Assembly (NCBI RefSeq): GCF_019431355.1
Contig: NZ_CP080269.1
Coordinates: forward strand, 3,497,501 to 3,557,500
Length of the DNA stretch: 60,000 nucleotides
Origin: Paenibacillus sp. R14(2021)
GTDB lineage: Bacteria; Bacillota; Bacilli; Paenibacillales; Paenibacillaceae
Direction of reading: 5' to 3'
Of this stretch, positions 42,560 through 52,901 are shown piece by piece. The notes beneath the pieces are model-generated. The model was given only the letters and a program-made list of their open reading frames with translations, did not search any database and was not told where the DNA came from. A program made the translations under genes and the position numbers. Numbering within the stretch: position 1 is the stretch's first letter; each line of letters starts with the position of its first letter.

Positions 42560-43321
42560 CTACCCGTTCAAACGCTGACGCAGCACTTCATACATGAGCA
42601 CGCCTGCCGCCACGGAAGCATTCAATGAGTTTAACTGTCCCTGCATGGGAAGTTTGATGAGGAAATCGCATTTCTCGCGAATGAGTCTGCCGATGCCCTT
42701 GGCTTCGTTTCCGATAACAAGCGCAAGCGGCATATCGAATTTGGTAGAAGATGCGAACACATCCTGCTTGGCGCCGACATCCGCTCCCGCAACCCAAACG
42801 CCCGCTTCCTTGAGCTTGTCGATGGTCTGCGCCATATTCGTAATGCGCGCTACCGGCACATATTCCACCGCACCAGCCGAGGTCTTCGCCACAGTAGCCG
42901 TGAGCGATGCCGAACGACGCTTCGGAATAATAACGCCGTGGACCCCCGTGCATTCCGCCGTCCGCAGGATAGAACCTAAATTATGCGGGTCCTCGATTTC
43001 ATCAAGCAGCAGGAAAAACGGAGTTACGCCGCTTTCCTTCGCCCGCGCCAGCAATTCCTCCACTTCAAAGTAGCGGTAAGCCGCCGCCTGCGCGACGATG
43101 CCTTGATGCGCAGCGCCTTCCACCATCTGATCCAGCTTGCGCTTATCGACAACCTGTACGACAAGCCCCGCTTTCTTCGCCTCCAGCAAAATCGGCTGCG
43201 CATTCTTCTGCGCTTGTTCCGCTACCCAAATCTTATTGATTTCGCGGCCGGAGCGGATGGCCTCCATAACGGGATGCTTGCCTGCAATCCACTCCTGCGA
43301 ACCTTCTTCGTGCTCACTCAT
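42560..43321 (-). CDS. rlmB: 23S rRNA (guanosine-2'-O) methyltransferase RlmB
   Basis: A 253-residue SpoU/TrmH-family enzyme. The N-terminal substrate-binding domain starts EWIAGKHPVMEAIRSG. The SPOUT domain has motif 1 LDEIEDPHNLGSILRTAE, motif 2 LVIGNEAKGI and motif 3 MQGQLNSLNASVAAGVL. Members 2'-O-methylate the guanosine equal to E. coli G2251. The frame is open to 43480, but AAGGAGA precedes ATG 43321, which overlaps the mrnC stop by eight bases. Confidence 0.93.
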   Translation of the reverse strand: MSEHEEGSQEWIAGKHPVMEAIRSGREINKIWVAEQAQKNAQPILLEAKKAGLVVQVVDKRKLDQMVEGAAHQGIVAQAAAYRYFEVEELLARAKESGVTPFFLLLDEIEDPHNLGSILRTAECTGVHGVIIPKRRSASLTATVAKTSAGAVEYVPVARITNMAQTIDKLKEAGVWVAGADVGAKQDVFASSTKFDMPLALVIGNEAKGIGRLIREKCDFLIKLPMQGQLNSLNASVAAGVLMYEVLRQRLNG

Positions 43322-43784
43322 TGTGATTCTCCTTCGATGCGACGTTGTCGCTTGTTTCTGCTGTTTCTCCAAAAGCGATCTCCATGAGCTCGCGCAAACG
43401 GGCGATTCTCTTTCCGTAATATAAGTAGCCAACGAGACACTCCAGCGCCGTCGCCTGTTTATAATGGGCGGGATCCGCATTTTTCGGCATCGTGCCAGAC
43501 TTCGCGTTGCGCCCGCGCCTGATCATGTCCGACTCTTCTTCCGTCAAATGCGGCCGCCATTTCTCTAAAATCAAATACTGGGATTTGGCTGATACAAATT
43601 GTGTCGCTTGCTTGTGCAAATGATTCGGCTTATGGTTGGGCAGTGAAATCAAATACTGCCTTACCAGCACCTCGAACACAGCGTCTCCAATGTAGGCAAG
43701 CACAATGGGGTTCATCAGGTTAATGGGCTTCATCGGTTCATGAAACCAGAGACTCTCCCGCTCTTCCATGCCGATGTCCATCAT
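43314..43784 (-). CDS. mrnC: Mini-ribonuclease III (23S rRNA maturation)
   Basis: The 156-residue RNase III catalytic domain lacks a double-stranded RNA-binding domain. The NPIVLAYIGDAVFEVLVR helix carries the catalytic acidic residues and ALECLVGYLYYGKR the second acidic motif. In B. subtilis, Mini-III trims both ends of 23S precursor RNA. ATG 43784 overlaps the cysS stop as ATGA. ATGs at 43781 and 43769 are alternatives. Confidence 0.93.
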   Translation of the reverse strand: MMDIGMEERESLWFHEPMKPINLMNPIVLAYIGDAVFEVLVRQYLISLPNHKPNHLHKQATQFVSAKSQYLILEKWRPHLTEEESDMIRRGRNAKSGTMPKNADPAHYKQATALECLVGYLYYGKRIARLRELMEIAFGETAETSDNVASKENHNE

Positions 43785-45181
43785 TTGCGCCGCCAACGAA
43801 TGCCCTGCGGTGTATCTTCCAGCACAATGCCCTGCGCCGCAAGCAGGTCGCGAATCTCGTCCGCACGCTTCCAATTCTTGCTGCCGCGCGCTTCGGTCCG
43901 TTCCACAATCAACGCATCAATCTCCGCATCCAGCAGTTCTTCGTCTGCAGCGAGCAGGCCCAGCACTCGGTCAAACGACTCGAATGCCGACAGGAGCACG
44001 CGAAGCGCTTCTGCCGATACAACTGGCCGCTGCAAGTGAAGATTGGCTTCGCTCACCAGCTCGAATATGGCAGTAATGGCATCCGGCGTATTAAAATCAT
44101 CATCCATCTTGGCATGGAACTGCGCCTCGATTTCCGCAACACGCGCTTGAAGCGCAGCCTGTTCCTCGCCGGGCGCACTGACTGCCACTTCCAGACGGTG
44201 CTTGATGTTTGCCACAGAGTTAGCGATGCGCTCGACGCTGTTCTCCGCCTGTGCAATTGTCTCGTCACTGAAGTTCAGCGGGCTCCGATAATGCGCGGAC
44301 AGCATGAAATATCGAATGACTGCGGGCTTAATCGTCTTTAGCATTTCATGCACCGTAATGCCGTTTCCAAGCGACTTGGACATTTTCTCATTGTTGATGT
44401 TAATGTACCCGTTATGCATCCAATAGTTCGCAAGCGGCTTGCCCGTTACCGATTCCGACTGCGCAATCTCGCATTCGTGATGCGGGAACTGCAGGTCATG
44501 TCCGCCGCCGTGAATGTCCAGCGTATCGCCCAAATATTTGCGCGCCATCGCCGAGCACTCAATATGCCAGCCCGGACGTCCCGGTCCCCATGGGCTTTCC
44601 CACTTGATTTCCCCTGGCTTCGCCGCTTTCCACAGCACGAAATCTTGGCCGCTTTCTTTGCGCTCGTCGACGCCGATCCGGATGCCAAGCTGCAGCTCCT
44701 CCAAATTCTGATGTGACAGCTTGCCGTAATCCGCGAACGTGCTCGTACGGAAGAAGACGTCTCCGCCGTTCTCGTAGGCGTTGCCATTAGCCACAAGCTC
44801 CTCGATCAGCGCGATGATTTCCGGCATATTCTCCGTTACCCGCGGGTTCATCGTCGCCTTGTGAATGCCCAATCCTTCGATATTTTCTTTGAAGGCCGCA
44901 ATGAAACGCTCAGCTACCTCGGGTACCGTCGTACCCAGCTGCTCCGCCTTGCGAATTAATTTATCGTCGACATCCGTAAAGTTAACGACATAATTAACGG
45001 CATAACCTATCGATTCCAAATACCGACGGACAACATCAAAGAAGATCGCCGGACGCGCATTGCCGATATGAATATAGTCGTATACGGTCGGCCCGCACAC
45101 ATACATGTTTACTTTACCCGCAGCAAGAGGCGTAAAAACTTCTTTCTCGCGGGTCATCGTATTATAGATACGCAGGGTCAT
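43781..45181 (-). CDS. cysS: Cysteinyl-tRNA synthetase
   Basis: Class I synthetase of 466 residues. The HIGH-type motif is HIGNARP, after the zinc-ligand CGPTVYDYI, and the KMSKSLGN loop is present. Further zinc ligands occur in HIECSAM and HHECEIAQ. It charges tRNA-Cys. The ATG overlaps the cysE stop (ATGA, 45178-45181), so it shares the upstream T-box control. Confidence 0.98.
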   Translation of the reverse strand: MTLRIYNTMTREKEVFTPLAAGKVNMYVCGPTVYDYIHIGNARPAIFFDVVRRYLESIGYAVNYVVNFTDVDDKLIRKAEQLGTTVPEVAERFIAAFKENIEGLGIHKATMNPRVTENMPEIIALIEELVANGNAYENGGDVFFRTSTFADYGKLSHQNLEELQLGIRIGVDERKESGQDFVLWKAAKPGEIKWESPWGPGRPGWHIECSAMARKYLGDTLDIHGGGHDLQFPHHECEIAQSESVTGKPLANYWMHNGYININNEKMSKSLGNGITVHEMLKTIKPAVIRYFMLSAHYRSPLNFSDETIAQAENSVERIANSVANIKHRLEVAVSAPGEEQAALQARVAEIEAQFHAKMDDDFNTPDAITAIFELVSEANLHLQRPVVSAEALRVLLSAFESFDRVLGLLAADEELLDAEIDALIVERTEARGSKNWKRADEIRDLLAAQGIVLEDTPQGIRWRRK

Positions 45182-45852
45182 GGTCTCTTCTCTCCTCCAG
45201 CAACAGGTTGTTTATGATTATGTTTTTCCTTATCCAATTCGGCCCGTAAATCCGCAATTTCCTTCTGCATCGTCCGAAGCATCTCGATGACAGGATCGGG
45301 GAGCTGGGCGTGGTCTAGCCGGTCATTTACGCGCGCGCCGTCCCGCTTGACGATTCTGCCTGGAATACCGACGACCGTACTGTTGGGCGGAACCTCTCGA
45401 AGAACGACGGAGTTCGCCCCGATATTCACATTGTCTCCAACCTTGAAAGAGCCTAGAACCTTAGCGCCGGATGCAATAACAACATTGTTCCCGATGGTGG
45501 GATGCCGCTTGCCTTTCTCTTTGCCGGTGCCGCCGAGCGTGACGCCTTGATAGATAACGACGTTATCTCCGATTTCGCAGGTTTCCCCAATGACAATGCC
45601 CATCCCGTGGTCTATAAACAGACCTTCGCCGATTTGCGCTCCCGGGTGGATTTCAATCCCCGTAAAAAACCGGCTCGTCTGCGAAATCAAGCGTGCCAGC
45701 GTATACCATTTGCGCTTGAATAACGCGTGCGCGAACCGGTGAGCCCAGATCGCATGAAGACCCGAATAAGTAAAAATAACCTCGAATTTATTCCGGGCAG
45801 CGGGATCGTTCTCGAGTATAGTCTGGATATCGGTTTTCAAACTGCGCAGCAT
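45178..45852 (-). CDS. cysE: Serine O-acetyltransferase
   Basis: The 224-residue enzyme makes O-acetylserine for cysteine synthesis. The left-handed beta-helix hexapeptide domain includes [23 protein letters not shown] and [20 protein letters not shown], with the catalytic His in DHGMG. The C-terminal part (about residues 170-224) is a charged helix. GAGAGGGGGG precedes the ATG. First gene after the T-box, with cysS, mrnC, rlmB and rae1 downstream in close succession. Confidence 0.96.
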   Translation of the reverse strand: MLRSLKTDIQTILENDPAARNKFEVIFTYSGLHAIWAHRFAHALFKRKWYTLARLISQTSRFFTGIEIHPGAQIGEGLFIDHGMGIVIGETCEIGDNVVIYQGVTLGGTGKEKGKRHPTIGNNVVIASGAKVLGSFKVGDNVNIGANSVVLREVPPNSTVVGIPGRIVKRDGARVNDRLDHAQLPDPVIEMLRTMQKEIADLRAELDKEKHNHKQPVAGGEKRP

Positions 45853-45922
45853 GGCCAGCCCCCCTCTCTACCATAACCTGACTGTCGCTTCGTTTGATTC
45901 TATGCAAAGCCAGACAAACAAA

Positions 45923-46261
45923 AAGCCCCCGCAGCCGTAAAGGCTGCAGAGGCGTGTCAACGCGGTTCCACTCTGCTTCGTATCGCATGCAGCAGCACGC
46001 GAACGTCTTATTCGTCCCTAACGCGGACGAAGCGTCATCACCCACCCTGCCAGCGCAGTTCGGAGATGCGGCTCCCAGGTGCAATGTCCATCCCCAGGAA
46101 TAAGCGACTCACAGCCGATCAAACGAATGGTGCATACGAAAAGACTATCATCCCGCACGGCTCCGTTTGAAAGGTCGCCCTCTCTGAAATTCCTTCTTGA
46201 AATAAACGATCCTGTTCTAAGCCTTATTGCTTATGATAAAAAGATTCGATTTCAAATGAGT
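45923..46261 (-). ncRNA. T-box riboswitch, probably tRNA-Cys responsive
   Basis: The T-box core is AGAGTGGAACCGCG (45961-45974 on plus); the usual form is AGGGTGG, so one base differs. A strong terminator stem (45925-45936 with 45942-45953) and T5 follow, making the classic terminator/antiterminator switch. An AGAGAG motif near 46181-46186 fits the stem I base. Cys specificity is inferred from cysE-cysS. UGC/UGU candidates for the specifier lie at 46132-46134, 46081-46083 and 46108-46110, but I could not choose among them. The 481-base gap 45853-46333 holds this element and its promoter. Confidence 0.9.
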
Positions 46262-46267
46262 ACCTCA

Positions 46268-46296
46268 AGTATAGCCCACAGCCCTACAACTGACAA
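46268..46296 (-). promoter_or_regulatory. Sigma-A type promoter of the T-box operon
   Basis: TTGTCA (46291-46296), a 17-base spacer and TATACT (46268-46273) on the minus strand. It falls between the gltX stop and the T-box. Confidence 0.7.
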
Positions 46297-46333
46297 GTAC
46301 CCCTCCGCCCAGTTACTGACCGGACAAACTAAA

Positions 46334-47794
46334 TTATGCCAGCCTGCCCTGCAGGCGATTTTGTACCTTCGCTTTACCGAGCAGCACGATCGTTGCGTTC
46401 AGATCAGGCCCATGCGTCTGACCCGTCAAGGCAGCGCGGATCGGCATGAATAATTGCTTACCCTTGAAGCCAGTCGTCTGCTGTACAGATTTGATCGCCG
46501 CCTTGATGCCGTCGACATGCAAATCACCCATCACTTTCACTTGTTCCAGGAATGCTGCCAGCACGATCGGCACCTGTTCTTCCGCGAGCACGGCAGCCGC
46601 TTCATCTTCATCGACAGCTTCCGGCAGGAAGAACAGTTCCGTCAGCGGTACGATATCGGCTGCATAACGCAGCTTATCCTGATACAGCGCGACAAGATCG
46701 TTCACCCACGCGCGCTGGGCCTCGGAAAGCTCACCGGAAGACAGTCTGCCTGCCTTCAGCAAATGGGGAATACACATATCCACTAGACGAGGAACATCCG
46801 TCTTCTTCATATACTCATTGTTCATCCAGCTCAGCTTGTTCGTATCGAAAACAGCCGGACTCTTGCTCAGACGATTCGCCGTGAATACAGAGATCAGCTC
46901 TTCGCGCGTGAAAATCTCCTGCTCGCCCTCAGGCGACCAGCCGAGCAGCGTAATAAAGTTGAACATCGCCTCCGGCAAATAGCCCAGCTTGTCGTACTGC
47001 TCAATGAACTGAATGATGGACTCGTCGCGCTTGCTGAGCTTCTTGCGGTTTTCATTCACGATGAGCGTCATATGGCCGAAAACCGGCGGCTCCCAGCCGA
47101 ACGCTTCGTAGATCATCAATTGACGAGGCGTGTTGGAAATATGGTCCTCGCCGCGAAGCACATGGCTAATTGCCATGAGATGGTCATCGAGCGCAACGGC
47201 AAAGTTATACGTTGGAATACCGTCCTTCTTCACGATGACGAAGTCGCCGATCCCGTCGGATTCGAAGCTGATTTGTCCTTTGACGAGGTCGTCAAAGGCG
47301 TAGGATTTGCCTTCCGGCACGCGGAAACGAATGCTTGGGATCCGTCCTTCCGCTTCGAACGTCGCCCGCTCCTCAGCCGTGAGGCTGCGGTGCTTGCCGG
47401 AATAGCGGGGCATTTCGCCGCGCGCCGTCTGCTCTTCCCGCTCCTGCTCCAATTCTTCTTCCGTGCAGTAGCATTTGTATGCCAACCCGCGGTCGAGCAG
47501 CTCCTGCCAATAGTTCCGGTAGATATCGAGACGCTCCGTTTGACGATATGGACCGTATCCGCCGCCGACATCCACGCTCTCATCCCATGTGATGCCGAGC
47601 CATTTCAAGTAAGTCAGCTGACTTTCCTCGCCGCCCGCTACGTTGCGCTTCACGTCGGTATCTTCGATCCGAATAATGAATTTGCCCCCAAGATTGCGGG
47701 CGAACAAATAATTGAATAAGGCCGTTCTTGCATTGCCGATATGCAGATGCCCTGTAGGTGACGGTGCATAACGCACCCTGATTTGATCGGACAT
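46334..47794 (-). CDS. gltX: Glutamyl-tRNA synthetase
   Basis: Class I synthetase of 486 residues. The HIGH-type motif is [16 protein letters not shown], and KLSKRDES is the KMSKS-type loop. A C-Y-C cysteine pair ([10 protein letters not shown]) is the remnant of the zinc site. In Bacillota this enzyme usually also charges tRNA-Gln for GatCAB; whether it does here cannot be told from the window. 39 bases after ispF. Confidence 0.97.
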   Translation of the reverse strand: MSDQIRVRYAPSPTGHLHIGNARTALFNYLFARNLGGKFIIRIEDTDVKRNVAGGEESQLTYLKWLGITWDESVDVGGGYGPYRQTERLDIYRNYWQELLDRGLAYKCYCTEEELEQEREEQTARGEMPRYSGKHRSLTAEERATFEAEGRIPSIRFRVPEGKSYAFDDLVKGQISFESDGIGDFVIVKKDGIPTYNFAVALDDHLMAISHVLRGEDHISNTPRQLMIYEAFGWEPPVFGHMTLIVNENRKKLSKRDESIIQFIEQYDKLGYLPEAMFNFITLLGWSPEGEQEIFTREELISVFTANRLSKSPAVFDTNKLSWMNNEYMKKTDVPRLVDMCIPHLLKAGRLSSGELSEAQRAWVNDLVALYQDKLRYAADIVPLTELFFLPEAVDEDEAAAVLAEEQVPIVLAAFLEQVKVMGDLHVDGIKAAIKSVQQTTGFKGKQLFMPIRAALTGQTHGPDLNATIVLLGKAKVQNRLQGRLA

Positions 47795-47833
47795 AAAGCT
47801 CCGCTCCTCCCGTCGACTATACGTATTGCTGAA

Positions 47834-48319
47834 TCATAGCATAACTTTTACAAGGCAGACAACCGCTTGCGCGGCAATGCCTTCGCCGCGTCCAGTAAAG
47901 CCGAGCTGCTCCGTCGTCGTCGCCTTTACGTTTACTTGGGTGTTGTCTTCCGCCTCTAGTGCACCGGCAATCACTTCCACCATTTGCGGGATATAAGGCG
48001 CCATCTTCGGCCGCTGCGCAATGATCGTCGCATCCACGTTGCCGAGCTTGTAGCCTCGCTCCTTTACAAGCGACCAGATGTGCTGAAGCAGCTTCAAGCT
48101 GTCCGCATCCTTGAAAGCCGGATCCGTATCAGGAAAATGCTTCCCGATATCGCCAAGTCCAAGCGCCCCCAGCACCGCATCGCTGATCGCGTGCAGCAGC
48201 ACATCCGCATCGGAATGGCCAAGCAGTCCCCTTTCGTACGGAAGGGTCACGCCTCCAATAATACACGGTCGTCCCTTCACCAGCTGATGCACGTCAAAGC
48301 CTTGTCCTACTCGAATCAT
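47834..48319 (-). CDS. ispF: 2-C-methyl-D-erythritol 2,4-cyclodiphosphate synthase
   Basis: The 161-residue trimeric zinc enzyme of the MEP isoprenoid pathway. The zinc ligands are in GQGFDVHQL and [17 protein letters not shown], and [14 protein letters not shown] follows. It overlaps the ispD stop as ATGA (48316-48319), so the pair is coupled. Confidence 0.97.
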   Translation of the reverse strand: MIRVGQGFDVHQLVKGRPCIIGGVTLPYERGLLGHSDADVLLHAISDAVLGALGLGDIGKHFPDTDPAFKDADSLKLLQHIWSLVKERGYKLGNVDATIIAQRPKMAPYIPQMVEVIAGALEAEDNTQVNVKATTTEQLGFTGRGEGIAAQAVVCLVKVML

Positions 48320-49047
48320 TGCTCCGTTCCCCTCTCCCGGTCGCGGACCGCCAGCAAAAATTCCGCATAAGGCAGATCCTCCGGTGTTGTGATTTTGATG
48401 TTCGTGTAATCGCCTTGGGCCACCGAGACGCTTACGCCCAGCCGTTCAACCGCCATCGCATCGTCGGTGCCCAGAAAATCATCCTGCACCGCCCGCTCCA
48501 GCGCTTCCCACAGCAAAGAACGGCGAAAAGCCTGCGGCGTTTGAATCGCCCACAAGCTCCGCCGTTCCGGGGTCTTCGTGATGACGCCGGCCTCATTCAC
48601 TTGTTTAATCGTATCTTTAACAGGCACGGCCATCACCGCGGCTTCTGTAAGGGTAGCTTTGCGCATACAGGCTCGTACCGCTTCATGCGTAACGAACGGC
48701 CTTACGCCGTCATGCACCATGATCCAATTCACATCGCTATGGAGCGCAGCCATGCCGATCCGCACGGAATGCTGCCGTTCGCTGCCCCCTGCCAAGACAG
48801 TCTTCACCTTATGCAAACCATAGGTGGCGACCATGGCCTCGCAGCGCGAAACATCGTCTTCGCCAACGACAAGACATACATCGGCGATTTCGGCCATCGC
48901 TTCAAACACTTCCAGGGTATGCACAAGTATTGGCTTGTCCCTCAGCAGCAAATACTGCTTGCTCTCGGCCGTTCCCATACGTGTTCCACGGCCCGCCGCC
49001 ACGACGACAACACCCCATTTTGCCTCTGCTGCTTCCACGCCTTTCAA
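48316..49047 (-). CDS. ispD: 2-C-methyl-D-erythritol 4-phosphate cytidylyltransferase
   Basis: The 243-residue nucleotidyltransferase makes CDP-methylerythritol. The signature is [12 protein letters not shown], and [13 protein letters not shown] and [12 protein letters not shown] are the conserved active-site loops. It acts two steps before IspF. The intervening kinase gene, ispE, is not in the window. Confidence 0.96.
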   Translation of the reverse strand: MKGVEAAEAKWGVVVVAAGRGTRMGTAESKQYLLLRDKPILVHTLEVFEAMAEIADVCLVVGEDDVSRCEAMVATYGLHKVKTVLAGGSERQHSVRIGMAALHSDVNWIMVHDGVRPFVTHEAVRACMRKATLTEAAVMAVPVKDTIKQVNEAGVITKTPERRSLWAIQTPQAFRRSLLWEALERAVQDDFLGTDDAMAVERLGVSVSVAQGDYTNIKITTPEDLPYAEFLLAVRDRERGTEQ

Positions 49048-49132
49048 CCGCCCCGCCGCTGTAAACTTCGACTTTCCCTCCGCCCGAAAAACCTCTCAGC
49101 AGGGAAAATCATCCGTGTACTATCATACCTTG

Positions 49133-50230
49133 TTACAGCGCTTTTTCCAACAGCTTCGGCTTGGCGAAAATCATGCGCCCAGCGGACGTTTGCAGCACGC
49201 TCGTTACGAGCACTTCCATCGTCGTTCCGATGTAATCTCTGCCGCCCTCTACCACGATCATCGTGCCGTCATCCAAATAAGCAACGCCTTGACCGTGCTC
49301 CTTGCCATCCTTAATAACCTGAACGACAATTTCCTCGCCCGGCAGAACGACCGGCTTCACGGCATTGGCCAAATCATTGATATTAAGTACGGATACGCCC
49401 TGCAGCTCGCACACCTTGTTCAGGTTAAAATCGTTTGTCACCACTTTGCCGTGCAGCGCCTTAGCCAGTTTCACCAGCTTGCTGTCTACTTCGCCTTCTT
49501 CCATGTCGCCTTCGTAGATTAGCACTTTCACGTCAAGCTCTTTTTGAATTTTGTTTAAAATATCAAGTCCGCGGCGGCCCCGGTTACGCTTCAGCAAATC
49601 GGACGAATCCGCAATATGCTGCAGCTCCTCCAGCACGAACTCGGGAATGACCAGTGTACCTTCAATAAAACCGGTTTTGCAGATATCGGCGATTCGGCCG
49701 TCAATAATGACGCTTGTATCGAGAATTTTGTGTTCCTCATAGCTGCTTTCCTCATCTACACGCACGGCTTTCGAACTCCGCTCGGCCAATGCCGCGATCC
49801 GCTCCGCAAACTCTTCCCGTTTATTCAAGCCTACCCGCAATCCAGCATACCCTAGAAACAACGTCAGCACAGCCGGGATAAACATCGCCGCGCCGCTAAA
49901 CCCCGACAATACCGGATAGAGCAGTGCTGATAATGCCAGGCCGCCCAGCAACCCGGCTCCGCCTGCCAGCAATTCGCCCATCGGCATCGCTGATACCCGT
50001 TCTGCCCCCTGCTGCACCCGCCTCATGATTGGCCCTGCCAATATGGTTGCCGCCGCTAAGCCGCAGATTGCGCCGATCCCTACATTCATGTAATACCCGC
50101 CGGAATGCTGCAGCAAGCCGCTAGTCGAAGCTGACCAGCTGATGCCTGCGTTTAACGAGCTGTACATTCGAGCTCCGAGCACACCGCCAAACAATAGCCC
50201 AATCCCTTGAATCATTCGTCTCATCATCAT
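49133..50230 (-). CDS. yacL: PIN and TRAM domain membrane protein YacL
   Basis: The 365-residue protein has about four N-terminal membrane helices (residues 1-135). A PIN nuclease domain follows, with conserved acidic residues in [15 protein letters not shown] and VVTNDFNLN. The C-terminal TRAM domain, about residues 285-345, may bind RNA. PIN-TRAM proteins of this type lie next to disA-ispD in many Bacillota, and their substrate is unknown. GGAGGTGG precedes the ATG. A 26-base imperfect palindrome at 50246-50271 lies in its leader. Confidence 0.9.
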   Translation of the reverse strand: MMMRRMIQGIGLLFGGVLGARMYSSLNAGISWSASTSGLLQHSGGYYMNVGIGAICGLAAATILAGPIMRRVQQGAERVSAMPMGELLAGGAGLLGGLALSALLYPVLSGFSGAAMFIPAVLTLFLGYAGLRVGLNKREEFAERIAALAERSSKAVRVDEESSYEEHKILDTSVIIDGRIADICKTGFIEGTLVIPEFVLEELQHIADSSDLLKRNRGRRGLDILNKIQKELDVKVLIYEGDMEEGEVDSKLVKLAKALHGKVVTNDFNLNKVCELQGVSVLNINDLANAVKPVVLPGEEIVVQVIKDGKEHGQGVAYLDDGTMIVVEGGRDYIGTTMEVLVTSVLQTSAGRMIFAKPKLLEKAL

Positions 50231-50350
50231 ATAAATCCACCTCCATTACAATTATGTTCCAATTATTGTAACGTTAATCGTAGGGAGGACAGGAAAGCAT
50301 TAGAAATTATTAACTTGCCGCCGTATTGGGACAAATAGGGCAAATCCGTT

Positions 50351-50379
50351 TTGAAATACGGGGCGAGGAGGCTTATAAT
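50351..50379 (+). promoter_or_regulatory. Strong sigma-A type promoter of the 50419 gene
   Basis: TTGAAA (50351-50356), a 17-base spacer and TATAAT (50374-50379) on the plus strand. Start predicted near 50386, about 33 bases before the gene. The -10 is a perfect match. Confidence 0.8.
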
Positions 50380-50418
50380 AATACCATAGCAACCCATTCT
50401 TGAAATGAGGTGGAACTG

Positions 50419-50814
50419 ATGCATGCACCAACGTTGGAGCAATTTCAGCAGCAAGTATCCGAGCTGCTGCTGCGACATCGCAGCTTGCTGGACGTCCTGT
50501 CCAAGTACGGTCAATCCGGCGCTTCCGTCAACCGTGCCGTTGCCAAATCCGTAACCGAATGCGGATGCATTGAATTAAACGCCCGTAAGCAGCAATTTGA
50601 AGATGACTTTAATCTGGAGCAAGCCAAGACCAAGGTTCATCACCACATCTCGGGCGAGCTTTGCGAGCATTGCAAAGAAGCCATTCAAAACGAGCTAGGC
50701 CGCAATTTGTTCTACATGTCCGCCATGTGCAACCTGCTTGAGATCAAGCTGGACGACGTCATTGAACGCGAATCCGATAAATGCAGTACACTCGGCCTGT
50801 TTAACCTGACCTAG
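50419..50814 (+). CDS. Small helical Cys-containing protein, MazG-tail-like, function unknown
   Basis: A 131-residue protein with no firm family name from me. It is mostly helical. Cysteines appear as ECGCIEL (about residues 51-57) and LCEHCKEA (about 81-88), a C-x-C and a C-x2-C pair that could bind metal or form disulfides. The segment ELGRNLFYMSAMCNLLEIKLDDVIE (residues about 92-116) resembles the EELGDxLxxLxxLA helix of MazG-like pyrophosphatases, but the catalytic Asp is replaced by Arg/Asn. So it may be a non-catalytic relative; this is inference. AGGTGG is five bases before ATG 50419. A GTG at 50410 is possible. It is alone on the plus strand. Confidence 0.8.
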   Translation: MHAPTLEQFQQQVSELLLRHRSLLDVLSKYGQSGASVNRAVAKSVTECGCIELNARKQQFEDDFNLEQAKTKVHHHISGELCEHCKEAIQNELGRNLFYMSAMCNLLEIKLDDVIERESDKCSTLGLFNLT

Positions 50815-50838
50815 ATCTGCATCGCCAAAAGTCATTAC

Positions 50839-50886
50839 AAAAAGACCGCCTCATTCTCCCAAGTGGAGGAGGAAGGCGGTCTTTTT
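50839..50886 (+). terminator. Bidirectional terminator between the 50419 gene and pssA
   Basis: A perfect 12-bp stem, AAAAAGACCGCC (50839-50850) with GGCGGTCTTTTT (50875-50886), and an inner CTCC/GGAG hairpin. It serves both convergent genes. Confidence 0.92.
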
Positions 50887-50902
50887 CATTGACTGACGCG
50901 CT

Positions 50903-51655
50903 TTAGGCGCTGTGCTCGCTATGAACAGCTTCTTCTTGAAGCTGATTTTCCAATCTGCGCTTGCGTTTCCTGCTTGGAATGCGCCGATCAACGTTTTTTT
51001 TTAGGCCGTACAGCGCGTATAGAACGAGCGGTACGAATATGATCTTAGATAAATGGTGCGGGAACAATATACCTAGTACAACCGCTACCAGGACGACAAT
51101 TGGAACGACCCAGATGGCGTTCTTTGGAATGCCGAGTTTCTTGAAGTTCGGGTACCGCACGGTGCTAACCATCAAGAAGGACAGTACCAGGGTTGTTGCC
51201 ATAAGGACAGATAACGCGATGTCTTTGTGGAACAGAGCCAGTGTAGCCAATACGCCGCCTGCTGCCGGAATCGGAAGACCGATGAAATAGCCCGGCATTC
51301 CGGATACGACGTTAAATCTCGCTAGGCGAAGCGCTCCGCAGATCGGGAAGAGAGCCGTAATGATCCAAGCTGGCGCCGGATTAAGCTCCTGGAAAGCAAC
51401 ACTATACATAATAAACGCTGGCGCGACTCCGAAGGAAATGACATCGGATAAGGAATCCAATTCTTTACCAAATTCGCTCGATGCATTCAATGCCCGGGCG
51501 ACCCGACCGTCTACACCATCCATCAGCATTGCGATGATAACCATCATGGCAGCCAATTCCGGCTTTGCATTTTCAGGAAAAACGAGAATAATGGCGATGA
51601 TACCCAGAAACAAGTTCGCCACTGTAAAAAGACTCGGTATTGACTTCGTGATCAT
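50903..51655 (-). CDS. pssA: CDP-diacylglycerol-serine O-phosphatidyltransferase
   Basis: A membrane enzyme of 250 residues with about seven helices. The CDP-alcohol phosphatidyltransferase motif is complete: DGVDGRVAR, eight residues, then G-x3-D-x3-D (GKELDSLSD). It makes phosphatidylserine, the precursor of phosphatidylethanolamine. The C-terminus is a basic/acidic tail (RRIPSRKRKRR...). The partner decarboxylase psd is not in the window. ATG 51655 has GAGGTGG upstream; the frame runs to 51697. In B. subtilis this gene is elsewhere. Confidence 0.94.
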   Translation of the reverse strand: MITKSIPSLFTVANLFLGIIAIILVFPENAKPELAAMMVIIAMLMDGVDGRVARALNASSEFGKELDSLSDVISFGVAPAFIMYSVAFQELNPAPAWIITALFPICGALRLARFNVVSGMPGYFIGLPIPAAGGVLATLALFHKDIALSVLMATTLVLSFLMVSTVRYPNFKKLGIPKNAIWVVPIVVLVAVVLGILFPHHLSKIIFVPLVLYALYGLKKNVDRRIPSRKRKRRLENQLQEEAVHSEHSA

Positions 51656-51723
51656 TCTGCTCCACCTCATCTTTACTATGCCCCAAAACTGCAACAAACA
51701 GCATGGATGGCAATCCTGAGAAA

Positions 51724-51744
51724 AGAAACTTCGCTGAAGTTTCT
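51724..51744 (-). terminator. Small terminator-like hairpin after disA
   Basis: GAAACTTC (51725-51732) pairs with GAAGTTTC (51736-51743) with a 3-base loop, followed on the minus strand by TTTTC. It lies about 70 bases after the disA stop. Confidence 0.7.
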
Positions 51745-51812
51745 GGATGCGTTAAAGGTTTAAATTGTCAGTTGTAACCAATGCCCATCTGCATTCCCTC
51801 ATTGTATGGGAT

Positions 51813-52892
51813 TTAAATTTGTCTGTCAATGAACATCTGCTCTTGGATGCGCTTCAAGCCTTCCTTGATCGTGCGCGCCCTAACCTCACCAATTCCGTCA
51901 ACGGCATCAAGCTCTTCAATGGTAGCCATCAGCACGTGAGGCAATGTCCCGAACCGCTCCACCAGGTTGTTCAGAATGTTAGCCGGTAGACGCGGAATGC
52001 GGCTAAGCAGCCGATATCCGCGGGGAGCAACCATTTCCTCGGAGGCAGCGATATTACTGCTGTAGCCCAGCTGCTTAATAATCTGCGGAACTTCAAGCAG
52101 CTCTTCCGAGCTCATCTTGCGGATATTGGCCCGGATTTCACGAACGCGTTCCTCTGCCGGATCCTTGCCGTAATCCTTCAGCAGGAACCACGCTTCCTCC
52201 TCCACGCCTCCAACCAGTTCTTCCATCTGCATGCTGATCAGGCGGCCTTCCGTGCCCAATTCATTCACGTACCGCTTAATTTCCATTTTGACGCGAATGA
52301 CCATTTCCACCCGCTTGATGACATGCGCCACTTCCTGCAGGGTTACCATTTCCTCGAACTCCAGCGCTGACAAGTTCGTAAATGACTGGCCAAGCACCGC
52401 TTTGTATTTCTCTAGTGTCTGAATCGCCTGATTGGCTTTGGTTAAGATAACGCCCATTTCCTTGAGCGAATAGCGGAACTGTCCTTGATAAAGCGTAATA
52501 ATATTCCGGCGCTGCGAGATGGAAACGACCAGCTTGCCGGTCTGCTTGGCCACGCGCTCCGCGGTACGATGCCTGATTCCCGTTTCGCTCGACGAAATCG
52601 AGCTGTCGGGAATCAGCTGCGTATTAGCATAAAGAATCCGCTTGCGATCCTCGCTCAGAATGATTGCGCCGTCCATTTTGGCCAATTCGTACAAATAGTT
52701 CGGGGAGAAATCGCAGTTGATGGAGAAACCGCCGTCGACGACCTCCATAACCTCGGGACTGTAGCCGACAACGATGAGCGCCCCTGTCTTAGCTCGCAGC
52801 ACATTATCCAGTCCTTCCCGAAATGCCATCCCGGGTGCGACCATTTGGAGCAGTTGATTGACCATTTCTGCCTGGTTTAGCTCTTTCATCAT
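51813..52892 (-). CDS. disA: DNA integrity scanning diadenylate cyclase DisA
   Basis: A 359-residue c-di-AMP synthase. The DAC domain shows the DGA motif ([13 protein letters not shown]) and the RHR motif ([15 protein letters not shown]). A coiled linker leads to a C-terminal helix-hairpin-helix DNA-binding domain ([14 protein letters not shown]). It scans chromosomes, pauses at damage and couples it to c-di-AMP and sporulation. GGGGGG precedes ATG 52892. 10 bases after radA, as is common in Bacillota. Confidence 0.97.
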   Translation of the reverse strand: MMKELNQAEMVNQLLQMVAPGMAFREGLDNVLRAKTGALIVVGYSPEVMEVVDGGFSINCDFSPNYLYELAKMDGAIILSEDRKRILYANTQLIPDSSISSSETGIRHRTAERVAKQTGKLVVSISQRRNIITLYQGQFRYSLKEMGVILTKANQAIQTLEKYKAVLGQSFTNLSALEFEEMVTLQEVAHVIKRVEMVIRVKMEIKRYVNELGTEGRLISMQMEELVGGVEEEAWFLLKDYGKDPAEERVREIRANIRKMSSEELLEVPQIIKQLGYSSNIAASEEMVAPRGYRLLSRIPRLPANILNNLVERFGTLPHVLMATIEELDAVDGIGEVRARTIKEGLKRIQEQMFIDRQI

Positions 52893-52901
52893 CTACCCCC
52901 C

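Noticed and set aside
43322..43480. N-terminal extension of RlmB by 53 residues
   Set aside because: It overlaps the 3' part of mrnC, and AAGGAGA sits before ATG 43321.
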